Positions 19,487 through 27,032 of a stretch of 64,000 nt of DNA are shown piece by piece (positions within the stretch are counted from its first letter, which is position 1; every line of letters starts with the position of its first letter). The notes under the pieces are model-generated. The model made no database searches and was not told the DNA's origin. It was given only the letters and a program-made list of their open reading frames with translations. A program made the translations under genes and the position numbers. Source of the DNA: Natrinema pellirubrum DSM 15624 (GTDB lineage: Archaea; Halobacteriota; Halobacteria; Halobacteriales; Natrialbaceae); the NCBI RefSeq assembly GCF_000230735.2, contig NC_019962.1, forward strand, positions 1,550,001 through 1,614,000, written 5' to 3'.

Positions 19487-19560
19487 GGGTTGGTGATCTA
19501 GTCCGGTTATGATACCTCCTTCACACGGAGGAAGCCGGCGGTTCAAATCCGCCCCAACCC
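19487..19560 (+). tRNA. tRNA-Val (CAC anticodon)
   Basis: A complete 74-nt cloverleaf. The acceptor stem is GGGTTGG / CCAACCC. The anticodon stem is CCTCC / GGAGG around loop TTCACAC, giving anticodon CAC for Val GTG codons. The T arm is GGCGG TTCAAAT CCGCC. No intron and no encoded CCA. The 3' half is duplicated 110 bp downstream, so the gene has served as an integration site. Confidence 0.95.
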
Positions 19561-19671
19561 ACTACTTTTGCGCCGAACAACTCGTGAGGCGCAAAGTCGT
19601 GACGTTTGGCGGATTTGAATCAGGGAGTGGAGCGAAGCGGAACGACCGTGGTTCAAATCCGCCCCAACCCA
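19540..19671 (+). repeat. att-like direct repeat of the tRNA-Val 3' end
   Basis: A 22-bp perfect direct repeat starting ggttcaaatccgccc and ending in aaccca occurs at 19540-19561, within and just past the tRNA, and again at 19650-19671. The offset is exactly 110 bp. Tyrosine-recombinase elements leave such copies of the tRNA 3' end. No integrase gene lies between the two copies, so this is a scar, a tandem attachment site or the remnant of a small element. Confidence 0.75.
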
Positions 19672-19926
19672 TTTTCCGACGCGGACTCGTCGCTATGCTC
19701 CTCGTCGTTGCGTCGGAAAAATTGGCACGAATGGATTTGAGCCCAGAGGACAAGCGAAGCGAGTTCTCACGATTCAAATCCATTCATTGAATGGATATTT
19801 TATCATCTCAGATTGTATTTAAAAATCATTCATAATGTGGATTTCTGTACCAGACTAAATATTTGTCTGAATTTATTTCATTCTTAGTGATTACGTTCAA
19901 TGTTACTGTTCCCTCTTTCTCGATCT
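19561..19926. repeat. two tandem hairpin modules after tRNA-Val, then AT-rich DNA
   Basis: Four large inverted repeats follow one another: tttgcgcc / ggcgcaaa (19567-19595), ggcggatttgaa / ttcaaatccgcc (19608-19663), ttttccgacgc / gcgtcggaaaa (19672-19720) and gaatggatttga / tcaaatccattc (19729-19785). The second and fourth have loops that share an agcgaagcg core, so the unit is a pair of hairpins repeated once with a period of about 115 bp. Open frames here only read through the palindromes and are not credible genes. After 19790 the DNA becomes AT-rich. Confidence 0.75.
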
Positions 19927-20484
19927 CTAGTCGAATTCCTTTTCATCAGATGAAAATGGATAGAACACTGATACTGTGAATTCGTCTATTGCAATATAGC
20001 TTGCTTTTAGACCTTTTGTTGCAACGAAAGTTCCAGATTCTGTTGGGGTTTCATAATGTAGGCTCGAGCCATCTAATTCTGCATTAGAACATTTGAAATC
20101 CTCACAAAATATCATATCTTCCACTTTGGATAGAACAAAGTTTTCAACCGGTATTGTCCTAGAAATATTATCTCCAGAACCTTTCCAAGGACTAGAGACA
20201 TCAACTTTTACTGCATCATATTGGTCGCCATTATCATATTTTTGTTCCTTTTTCTCTTTCAATCCAGATCCATGGTATGCAAAAAGTATCTTTTTGAGAC
20301 TTTCTAATATTGGGGCGCCGCGTTGAGTAGTTGAAAATGTGACTTCTCTTTTTTCAGTATTCATCTCTAAGGTTGGATTCTGATCAAGATCACGTTCCCA
20401 ATATACCACATATGGGAGTTGAGATAGGAACTCTAGTATCCGTTCCTCTCTCCAGTATCTCAATCTCTGGTATAAAGAACTTTG
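19927..20484 (-). pseudogene. 3' part of AT-rich membrane-protein gene, split by IS
   Basis: This fragment encodes the last ~185 residues of a protein whose 5' part lies beyond the IS at 20493-21769. It is a soluble, Lys-rich alpha/beta region (VVYWERDLDQNPTLEMN, EVTFSTTQRGAPILES) with two Cys (FCEDFKCSNAELD). The gene is strongly AT-rich and Lys/Ile/Asn-rich, unlike its haloarchaeal neighbours, so it was acquired. A TTG at 20463 is a possible restart but is not a convincing natural start. No family was recognised. Confidence 0.75.
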
Positions 20485-20492
20485 ATTACGAC

Positions 20493-21769
20493 CTCAGCTT
20501 TGCACGCTAGCCTCGGTTGTTGAGTGAACGAAGAGATGATCGATCTCGGTCATAAGGTCATCAACACCGCGGTCATCATTGTCTCGAACCCACGAGAGAA
20601 GGTTGTAGACGGCTTCCTTCAGGGAGTGTTCGAGGTTCGCTCGAAGCGATGACGCCTTCGAGCGAACCGTTCCCAAGGCGCTCGAATCGGGATCAAGACG
20701 AACGAGACTGTAGGCAGCCATCAGGAGGTGCCAGTGGCGACTGGCACCTCCGTCAGTCTGCAGCTCGCAGTCTCCCAAGCCGAGATCCTGCTTCGAGTCC
20801 TCGAAGAACGTCTCGATGCGCCAGCGCATCCCGTAGGAGCGAATGATGTGGGCGGTTGGTGCGTCGGTCTTGTTCGTAGCGAGGTACTTGATCGGGTTAT
20901 CTTCGTCTCCGTCGGTCTCTTTCTCTGCGATGACCAGCTTCACGTCTCCCAACTGGGAGACGGGAAGCTTCTTCGTCCAGATGTGATAGGTTTCGTCGTC
21001 AATATCGCGCTCAACCGTGTCGATGCGCTCTTCCAGCGCATCGACGCGGAGCTCTTTGCCGGCGTAAGTCACCTGTCGATTGCTCCGGAGCGGGCCGATC
21101 CAGTCCTTGCCGTAGGATTCGATGTGTTCAGGAAGGCCAGAATCGTGAGCGAACCACGAGTCGAAGAGGTAGGTGTTCGCAGGCACACCTACCTCTTCTT
21201 CGAGTTCGGTGATGATCTCGCGGGCGAGGTCGTACTTGGTGTCGTGGTCTTGGTCATCCTCGTCTTGCTTTTCGTAGAGGCGGAAGGTGAGCGGGTAAGC
21301 GGTTTTGTCGTCAGCGTAGAAGGCGTAGATGAGGTCTTGCCCCCAGACAGTGTCACCTTCGGCGTGATCGTAGAAGTGGCCGACGCCGGGGACTTCGTCC
21401 CCGGCTTTCTCGGTGATCGTGTCGTCGAGGATAATGTAGCCATCCGTTGACCAGCGTGTTTCACCGTGTTTCTGGAGTTCTTCAAGGCGTTCGTGGTTGA
21501 ACTGCTGTTCGTCCCAGTCGTACTCGGTGAGGAACTTGTTGAGAGCGCGTTTGCTGTTGGCTGGAAGGACTTCGCGTGCGATGCCCGCCACGGTCTTGTT
21601 GCTGGCCGCAACAAGACCTGTGGCGTAGGTTTTGGCGTGATGACGTTGTGCTGGAGACAGCGACTCGAACTCGTCGAACGCACGCGTACACGACAAGAAG
21701 TCCGTAATCGGCATCATCCGTCTTTGCCACCGCCTACGTCACGCTCCTACTTCAACGTGCAAAGCTGAG
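20493..21769 (-). mobile_element. IS element (IS4/IS701-like), 1277 bp
   Basis: The ends are a 14-bp perfect inverted repeat ctcagctttgcacg / cgtgcaaagctgag, flanked by an 8-bp direct repeat attacgac (20485-20492 and 21770-21777). One transposase gene fills the element. Removing the IS plus one repeat restores a single reading frame across the split gene. Its higher GC differs from the AT-rich host gene, marking it as a later arrival. Confidence 0.92.
20494..21717 (-). CDS. DDE transposase of IS4/IS701-like element
   Basis: A 407-residue transposase. Catalytic landmarks are YIILDDTITEKAGDEVPGVG (first Asp), NTYLFDSWFAHDSGLP (second Asp) and RWRIETFFEDSKQDLGLGDC (the Y-x2-R-W-x-I-E-x-F signature with the catalytic Glu). 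The N-terminal helical domain starts MMPITDFLSCTRAFDEF. The stop TGA overlaps the terminal inverted repeat, so the element is compact. The reading frame is intact, so the element could be active. I could not decide between the IS4 and IS701 families by eye; the 8-bp target repeat argues against the usual 4-bp IS701 pattern. Confidence 0.9.
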   Translation of the reverse strand: MMPITDFLSCTRAFDEFESLSPAQRHHAKTYATGLVAASNKTVAGIAREVLPANSKRALNKFLTEYDWDEQQFNHERLEELQKHGETRWSTDGYIILDDTITEKAGDEVPGVGHFYDHAEGDTVWGQDLIYAFYADDKTAYPLTFRLYEKQDEDDQDHDTKYDLAREIITELEEEVGVPANTYLFDSWFAHDSGLPEHIESYGKDWIGPLRSNRQVTYAGKELRVDALEERIDTVERDIDDETYHIWTKKLPVSQLGDVKLVIAEKETDGDEDNPIKYLATNKTDAPTAHIIRSYGMRWRIETFFEDSKQDLGLGDCELQTDGGASRHWHLLMAAYSLVRLDPDSSALGTVRSKASSLRANLEHSLKEAVYNLLSWVRDNDDRGVDDLMTEIDHLFVHSTTEASVQS

Positions 21770-22726
21770 ATTACGACTATATTTCAACCTACATATTATT
21801 CTCTCACCACCGGCTATTGTTTTTTGTTGTTTAGTAGAACTTAGCAGTGCCTTAGATACTTTGGTTGTATAGAAACCTATATGTCCAGAATTGATAGAAT
21901 CAACAACAACTATGGCCGTGTTATTTTCAATTAATGCTTCTAACGCCCAATCATATGGCCACAGTTCCTTTTGGAATTGTCCATCATCAAAGTACAGATC
22001 CTCAGGAAGAGAAAAAGTGAGAGTTGCTTTCCCTGAAAAATGCCCCTGTGGTAAGTATTTCTTCTTCCCCTCGACAAGTATGTATGAGAATTCATATTCA
22101 AATTCATTACCGTCAGTATTTAGCGAAATATTGTCGTTCTTAAAACGATTATTCAATCCTTCTTCAATATCCCACTTGCTTGGTATTGCGGCTTCCCTCC
22201 AGCCTAAGTATGAAAATACTACTGTTCCTACCGTCAGTATTATGCTGAGAATTGTTATTTCATTATCTAATGACCATCCGGCTATAACTACAAGAGTAGA
22301 AATAAAGACATCAAACTGTGTGTTCCATACATATATAAATCCAAGACTGAGGGATGAAATCATTGATATTTGGTAGCTTTTCGGGTGGATTCTTCCCTCC
22401 ATTCTTTGTTTGCTTATATACAGCAAGAATATTATTATCGATAATGAGTTCGATATATAAAAGTTGAAAAGGAGGCTGATAACACCATATATCAAACATA
22501 GTATCAATCCAGACACTATTGCTGCGATTATATTTTTCTTGATTATCTCTTTTAGATCTTTGATCTTTCCTCCACCACCAAATATAAAATATAAGATTAG
22601 CAATAGTAGAATGGTAGAGAATATAATGGGTGAATCTGCTATTTCACTCCTAGAAGCGAGAGATATATCGGTGATAGTAGAGAAGTTGATTTGACCGGTT
22701 CTACCGACGTTATACGTTAACCTCAT
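21770..22726 (-). pseudogene. 5' part of AT-rich polytopic membrane-protein gene, split by IS
   Basis: This fragment encodes 319 residues before the insertion. Five to six hydrophobic helices occupy the N-terminal ~190 residues (IIFSTILLLLILYFIFGGGG, IIAAIVSGLILCLIYGVISLLFNFY, ISMISSLSLGFIYVW, VFISTLVVIAGW, ITILSIILTVGTVVFSYLGW). A cytoplasmic region follows, with strands such as EYEFSYILVEGKKKYLPQ and TAIVVVDSINSGHIGF. Joined across one attacgac copy it runs into the fragment at 19927-20484, giving 504 residues (…RLKYSRN|QSSLYQRLRY). The reading frame extends ~6 codons into the IS. The family is unknown; AT-rich codon use marks acquired DNA. Confidence 0.8.
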
Positions 22727-22843
22727 CTATCAAAAATCAACTAGCCTGTTTATCACTAATCCTTTTCGTTCCAGTAGATATAAATTAGTTGAGTGTATTA
22801 CATGATGACTATTCATCTGATAAGCTAGCTAGATTGGTTGATG

Positions 22844-22990
22844 CTATGAATCAACCTTATTCGCTACCACTGCAGACGGCTGACGACACCCACAGGGCCA
22901 CGCATAGCATTCCCCGGGGCCGAGACAGTGGGTGATCAGTACGTCGCGGCCACAGCGTGAACACGTCCCGAGCGTGCCGTCGGAACTCAT
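22844..22990 (-). CDS. small zinc-knuckle protein (48 aa), island-edge
   Basis: A 48-residue protein starting MSSDGTLGTCSRCGRDVLITHCLG. It has a C-S-R-C pair and later Cys residues (GECYAWPCGC), five Cys in all, consistent with a zinc ribbon. An alternative ATG 20 codons upstream is less likely because that stretch is Arg-rich. Its last codons fall where GC content drops into the AT-rich island, so the C-terminus may have been altered at an island junction. The function is unknown. Confidence 0.5.
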   Translation of the reverse strand: MSSDGTLGTCSRCGRDVLITHCLGPGECYAWPCGCRQPSAVVANKVDS

Positions 22991-23110
22991 CTCCCGCCAC
23001 CTCGAGTGCCGCAGTTCTTGGACGGCGATTTCGGGCGGCGCTGGCCGCATCGCTCGAGCCCGCTCGAGCCAAACCCAACCGAATACCGACGCGCTACGGA
23101 TCGTGCGAGA

Positions 23111-23118
23111 CTTTTATG
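23111..23118 (+). promoter_or_regulatory. TATA-like box for the candidate ncRNA
   Basis: The octamer cttttatg lies in GC-rich DNA about 37 nt before the first hairpin of the structured region. This is the position expected for an archaeal TATA box driving a transcript from about 23138. Confidence 0.4.
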
Positions 23119-23136
23119 CCTCGTGAGTAGGTACGG

Positions 23137-23262
23137 AATCATGCTTGCAAACCGCTGGGGTTTGGAAGCGCGTCTCGGGTGCTGGTACACCCGGGACTTT
23201 CGTGCAGTCCCTAGGAGAGCGCTTCCGTTCTCTGATATTGTCGTGACAAACTTATAATTATT
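23137..23262 (+). ncRNA. candidate structured ncRNA with three-way junction
   Basis: No protein gene fits here, but strong base pairing is visible. Hairpin 1 is caaacc-gctgg-ggtttg (23148-23164). A long closing stem, ggaagcgc(g)tctc with gagagcgcttcc (23164-23176 / 23215-23226), pairs 12 bp with one bulge. Inside it are gggtg-ctggta-caccc (23177-23192) and gggact-ttcgtgc-agtccc (23193-23211), abutting as in a three-way junction. A TATA-like cttttatg at 23111-23118 predicts a start near 23137-23140. AT-rich DNA follows. The 3' end is a guess. It does not match tRNA, 5S, SRP or RNase P RNA as I know them. Confidence 0.6.
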
Positions 23263-23311
23263 AGAGGCTGCGTGAATAGATGGGCTGCGACGGCCGCCGA
23301 CCGGGAATCGC

Positions 23312-23599
23312 TCACCCCTCGGAGACCGACTCCGTCGTAACGTAGTACGGCCCGTCCCACTCGCGCACCCAGTCCGGGGCCGCGGGGTGGGCCTGCAACT
23401 GATTCGCCTCGTAGGACTCGTCCGGGTAGACGGTGCCGTCCTCGTCGGTGCCGTCCTCGAGCGGGACGACGTAGGTGACCGGGTCCCGCCCTTCGGCGGG
23501 GAGCAACTGTTTCCGGTCCCAATCGTGTGCCGCGCCCGCCGAATCGGTCCACGTCTGGGGGTGGAACGTGACGGCGACGCCGGATTCGTGATCAGTCAT
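23312..23599 (-). CDS. hypothetical haloarchaeal protein (95 aa)
   Basis: A 95-residue acidic soluble protein starting MTDHESGVAVTFHPQTWTDS. It has haloarchaeal codon bias and Trp/Tyr-rich strands (DWDRKQLLPAEG, PVTYVVPLEDG, WVREWDGPYYVTTES). No Cys, no membrane helix and no recognised domain. It stands alone between the candidate ncRNA and a regulator gene. Confidence 0.6.
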   Translation of the reverse strand: MTDHESGVAVTFHPQTWTDSAGAAHDWDRKQLLPAEGRDPVTYVVPLEDGTDEDGTVYPDESYEANQLQAHPAAPDWVREWDGPYYVTTESVSEG

Positions 23600-23987
23600 C
23601 GGTCGTTCTCACACGCGGACCGCGGATAGGGACTCTGACGAATCGATCCGGATCGTCGTTTAAATACGCGCTCGCCGCTCGCGGTCGAACGGGTCGTCCC
23701 ACACTCGAGGGCCGGCCACGGCTATCGACGGGCTGTCGCTCCTCGAGTCGGGCGTCGATTTCGCGGGACTCGAGTCGCCCGCTCGTTCGAACACGGCCGT
23801 TCGGTACTACCGCGAACATCGCCGATATGGTGGGTCCGACCGAGCCGACGACCCCGCCATACGACTGGGGTATTTACGTGAGCGACGAACATATCCGCGC
23901 CAACCTATTCTTAGGTGTGCCTAAAACAGTGGGGTAGCTCGAGTCCGACCGGTGTCGCACCGACGCCGATCGCGACCGCCCCACATC
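23600..23987. other. intergenic region upstream of Bat-like regulator
   Basis: Open frames across this 388-bp spacer are Arg-rich shadows without start signals. The only distinct element is the inverted repeat at 23911-23924, next to an AT-rich tattctta that could be the promoter of the downstream regulator. Confidence 0.45.
23911..23924 (+). promoter_or_regulatory. DtxR/IdeR-type operator
   Basis: A perfect inverted repeat, ttagg-tgtg-cctaa, matching the TTAGG...CCTAA half-sites used by metal-dependent DtxR/IdeR/Idr repressors. It overlaps the probable promoter (tattctta just upstream) of the HTH regulator gene starting 64 bp downstream. A DtxR-family gene lies 1.7 kb away. Confidence 0.6.
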
Positions 23988-24650
23988 ATGCCCTACGTCG
24001 AACTCACCGTCACGATTCCAACGGACGCATGGATCGGCCGAATATCACGCGACTACCCCGACGCCCGGTTTCGGGTCCTCGCGGCGACGGCCACCGACGG
24101 GACGGGAGCCGCCCGGCTCGAGGTCCTCGGGTCGTCGGCCGACCGGATCTGCGAAGCTTTCCGGGCCGACGACTCGGTGACTGACGTGACGGTCCTCGAG
24201 ACGGCCTGTCACCGGCGGCGTCTCCAACTCGAGACGACGACGCCGGTGGTGTTGACCGCGATCCAGTCGTCGGGCGTGCCGCTTCGGACCCCCTTCGAGA
24301 TCAGCGACGGCCGGATGGCCCTGGAGACGACGATTCCCCAGGAGCAACTCTCGCGGCTCGGCGAGAGCCTGACCGACTCCGGCATCACGTATTCGCTCGA
24401 GCGGGTGCAACCGGAGGCCGACTCCGAGTCGCTGCTCACCGACCGACAGCAGTGGCTCCTCTACGAAGCGATCGACCGCGGCTACTACGACACGCCGCGC
24501 CGGATCACGCTGGTCGAACTCGCGGACGAACTCGACATCGCCAAGTCGACGTGTAGCGAGACGCTCCACCGGTTGGAGGAGCGTGTCCTGAAACAGTTCG
24601 TGACCGGGGACTGCGAACACCAGCCCGATATCTCCATTCGCGCCGATTGA
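23988..24650 (+). CDS. Bat-like HTH-10 family transcriptional regulator
   Basis: A 220-residue regulator. The ATG of MPYVELTVTIPTDAW was chosen because the N-terminal sensor region of this family normally begins with such a strand; the codons before it lie beyond the operator. Residues ~1-150 form the variable N-terminal domain. The C-terminal HTH-10 begins at LLTDRQQWLLYEAIDRGYYDTPRRITLVELADELDIAKSTCSETLHRLEERVL, the diagnostic region of bacterio-opsin-activator-type regulators. The gene is preceded by a DtxR-type box, so expression may depend on iron or manganese. The target genes are unknown. Confidence 0.85.
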   Translation: MPYVELTVTIPTDAWIGRISRDYPDARFRVLAATATDGTGAARLEVLGSSADRICEAFRADDSVTDVTVLETACHRRRLQLETTTPVVLTAIQSSGVPLRTPFEISDGRMALETTIPQEQLSRLGESLTDSGITYSLERVQPEADSESLLTDRQQWLLYEAIDRGYYDTPRRITLVELADELDIAKSTCSETLHRLEERVLKQFVTGDCEHQPDISIRAD

Positions 24651-24808
24651 ACGGTCCCGCGTCTCGCGACCGGAAACAGCCTCGGAACCCGATGCCCGCA
24701 GCCGACGGCCCTGCCGCCTCGAGACCGCGTGTCGGACCCCCTAAGTCGAGCCGGGGAAGGTATTCGAGACGGTTACTATCCGGGTCGCGGCCGTCTCCCG
24801 AACCGGCT

Positions 24809-25159
24809 ATGACGAAACACGCGTTCATCCTCCTCTCGCATCCGGAGCGACCGGGCAAGTTCGCGAACTCCTTGACCTACGCCGCGCAGTTGGACGCGGC
24901 GGGCCACGAGGCGCGGGTCTACTTCGATGGGGCCGCGACGTACTGGTTCGAAGATATCGAGGACCGGCCCGCGCCGGCACGAGCGGCCTACGAACGGGCG
25001 AAAGACGAGGACCTCGTTGCCGGAGTCTGTGACCACTGTGCGACGTTCAAAGGCGTCGCGGCGGCCGTCGAGGCCGAGGGGTTCGAGATCGACGGGACCG
25101 AACACGCACCGGACGTCGCGGCCCTCGCGGACGAGGGCTACGAGATCCACACGGTCTGA
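24809..25159 (+). CDS. DsrE family protein
   Basis: A 116-residue, single-domain alpha/beta protein of the DsrE/DsrF sulfur-relay fold. It starts MTKHAFILLSHPERPGKFANSLTYAAQLDAAGHEARVYFDGAATYW, a strand-helix-strand pattern typical of the family, and holds a C-D-H-C pair (GVCDHCATF) where DsrE proteins often keep reactive Cys. It was chosen over an upstream ATG because that region overlaps the preceding gene's end and is Arg-rich. A possible operon partner is the small membrane protein gene downstream. Confidence 0.75.
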   Translation: MTKHAFILLSHPERPGKFANSLTYAAQLDAAGHEARVYFDGAATYWFEDIEDRPAPARAAYERAKDEDLVAGVCDHCATFKGVAAAVEAEGFEIDGTEHAPDVAALADEGYEIHTV

Positions 25160-25309
25160 CCGACCGCGACTCGGAGACGAGGCGATTGGATCGACCCGGC
25201 CGAGCATCGCTGATCTCGAGCGGTCGCTCGACGACGGACAACTGGTGACGAACATGTTCACCACCAACCTTTGGCGGTTTCGGGCCCAACATATGACGGG
25301 AACCAAACT

Positions 25310-25519
25310 ATGCGACTTTCCAAGGGTGCGCTTCTCGTCGTCATCGCCGTCCTCATCCCGTTCGTCGTCGAGTTCCGGACGGCCCTCTCGTGGTTCGGTA
25401 TCACGCTGTCCGTCCTCGAGACGGGTATCGTCGGGCTAGCGGTCGTCATCGCCCTCCTGGCCTGGGCGATGTGGCCACAGGAGGACGGTGCGGCGATGGA
25501 ATCACACCGATCCGACTAA
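25310..25519 (+). CDS. CbaC-like small membrane protein
   Basis: A 69-residue protein with two hydrophobic helices: MRLSKGALLVVIAVLIPFVVEFRTALSWFG and VLETGIVGLAVVIALLAWAMW. The N-terminal pattern resembles CbaC, a small subunit of haloarchaeal ba3-type oxidases. No oxidase genes are adjacent, so the resemblance may reflect only a shared small-membrane-protein plan. The ATG at 25310 was chosen because the codons before it read into the promoter region. Confidence 0.55.
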   Translation: MRLSKGALLVVIAVLIPFVVEFRTALSWFGITLSVLETGIVGLAVVIALLAWAMWPQEDGAAMESHRSD

Positions 25520-25635
25520 CGACGTTTCGAAGGGCACGAACTCGGCTGACGACCGTCCGGTCCCGGTCGTCGCTGTCGATTCGCCGGCCGGGCCAAGCGC
25601 CCGCCATCGGTGATCGGGACTGAAAGGAGGTCCCG

Positions 25636-26121
25636 CTAGCCCTCGGCGTGAGCCTCAACGAGACAGCCGTCGGACCCCTCGCCGATGCGTCGGCAGGCAT
25701 CGACACGGGGATCGTCGATCCGCTCTTGCAGTCGGTGGACGCCGGCTTCGGGAATCGTATATCCGATCCGATAGGCGGTGTAGTCGTCGATATCGTACGC
25801 TAGGACGCGATCGAAAAAGGACGTGACCACGCACTGTCGCCACGCGAGCGACTCGGCGATCGCCGCTCCGCGGGGCGTCAGCTCGACGCCGGCGTACTTC
25901 TCGTACTCGAGGACGGCGTCCTCGGCGAGTCGTCCGACCATCTCGGTGACGCTTGCGGGGCTGGTGTCCAGTCGCTCGGCGAGGTCACCGGTTCCGACCC
26001 GTCCCGTTCCCCGAGCGGCGAGCCGGGAGACGGTGAGGAGGTACCACCCTGCGGTCGGGCTGCGTAACGTACACGGTCCGGCCGTCTCGGCGGCATCCAT
26101 CGCCGCGTCTGCGGAGGTCAT
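25636..26121 (-). CDS. DtxR family metal-dependent transcriptional regulator
   Basis: A 161-residue repressor. The winged helix spans residues ~20-75: AGWYLLTVSRLAARGTGRVGTGDLAERLDTSPASVTEMVGRLAEDAVLEYEKYAGVELTPRG, with the recognition helix DTSPASVTEMV. The second half carries the metal-binding/dimerization region (VTSFFDRVLAYDIDDYTAYRIGYTIPEAGVHRL and DACRRIGEG), with Cys, His and Glu ligands expected for Fe(II)/Mn(II). The ATG of MTSADAAMD was chosen over an upstream one. A TTAGG...CCTAA operator lies 1.7 kb to the left, a plausible target. Confidence 0.88.
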   Translation of the reverse strand: MTSADAAMDAAETAGPCTLRSPTAGWYLLTVSRLAARGTGRVGTGDLAERLDTSPASVTEMVGRLAEDAVLEYEKYAGVELTPRGAAIAESLAWRQCVVTSFFDRVLAYDIDDYTAYRIGYTIPEAGVHRLQERIDDPRVDACRRIGEGSDGCLVEAHAEG

Positions 26122-26313
26122 CGTTCGATACACCGTACCACGGGAACCCACGAGTCATGACCCCCGAATATGTTCCTCAATTCAATTACAGACGAACGTG
26201 TGTTCCGAGGGTTCGGACGTGTATCGGCGAATCGAACGGTATCGAACCGTCGAGAACTCCGACCGGAGATAGTAGCGACGAAACTTAACTCACCTCGAGT
26301 GGTAGCTCATCGC

Positions 26314-26454
26314 ATGGTGTACCAGTTGCGGTGTGACGGCTGTGACTTCGAGCGGGAACACGCGGACTGGGCGGACGCAAACAGGGATGCCAGGGATCAC
26401 GAGGCGGAACACGGCGATCACTGGGTGCGTATCGTCGACCTGCAGGAAGCCTGA
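26314..26454 (+). CDS. small zinc-finger-like protein (46 aa)
   Basis: A 46-residue protein starting MVYQLRCDGCDFEREHADWADA. The C-D-G-C pair is followed by a His-rich helix (RDHEAEHGDHWVRIV), giving a likely Cys2-His2 zinc site. It shares this layout with the protein at 16271-16459. It is short but has haloarchaeal codon use and a TATA-like acttaact ~25 nt before the ATG. It is divergent from the DtxR gene. Confidence 0.6.
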   Translation: MVYQLRCDGCDFEREHADWADANRDARDHEAEHGDHWVRIVDLQEA

Positions 26455-26463
26455 GCGGACGGC

Positions 26464-26877
26464 TCACTCTTCGGGGCCGTCGACCCCCTCGAGCGCCGCT
26501 GCCAGGATCGCGGTGTGGACCGTTCGGCTGTCGGTCTCCTGAATCGTGGCCGCCGCCTGGAACCGCTCGCGGGCGCGGGCCACCGTCTCCGGCTCGGCGG
26601 CGAGTTGCGCGAGTTCGAACGCCTCGGGGTCGACGGCGCGAGCAGCCCCGAAGTCCGCCGCATCGTACAGGTCGGCGAAGTCCGCGACGAGGTCGGCGAC
26701 CAGCTGGGCGGTCGCGTCCGCACCCGGATCGCCGACCGGCACCGTCGAGCCGGTCGGCTCGAAGTAGTTCGCGTAGTCGACGACGCCCGCCTCCTCGTAG
26801 AGAATCGTCTCGAGCGCGTCGAAGACCGGCGGCGAGACGTAGACGCCGAACAGTTTGTATCGATCGTCGCTGGTCAT
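26464..26877 (-). CDS. hypothetical acidic protein (137 aa)
   Basis: A 137-residue helical protein beginning MTSDDRYKLFGVYVSPPVFDALETILYEEAGVVDYANYFEP and rich in Ala/Glu in its second half. The start was moved from an upstream ATG to the one followed by this conserved-looking N-terminus. No membrane helix, no Cys. No family was recognised. It converges with the small zinc-finger gene. Confidence 0.6.
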   Translation of the reverse strand: MTSDDRYKLFGVYVSPPVFDALETILYEEAGVVDYANYFEPTGSTVPVGDPGADATAQLVADLVADFADLYDAADFGAARAVDPEAFELAQLAAEPETVARARERFQAAATIQETDSRTVHTAILAAALEGVDGPEE

Positions 26878-27032
26878 CGGTTCAGGTCGACTCGATCCGA
26901 CGCGCTCGAGTCGGATAAATCCGACCACCGGTCGGCTGGGAACACCGTCACTGCGGGGTCGATTCGAACGATCGTCCATGAGAAACGAAGGCAGTATAAA
27001 GCGTTTTAGCGTCGAATCACGAACCGCGAGGC

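Noticed and set aside
19562-19783. Open frame on the - strand (MDLNRENSLRL...WGGFEPRSF)
   Set aside because: It only reads through the four palindromes; the G-F-E-P string is the antisense of the tRNA T-arm and produces many false gene calls.
23137-23262. Considered H/ACA guide RNA for the structured region
   Set aside because: The ACA trinucleotide lies ~19 nt beyond the closing stem rather than 14-16, and the internal three-way junction does not fit a pseudouridylation pocket; left as an unclassified ncRNA.
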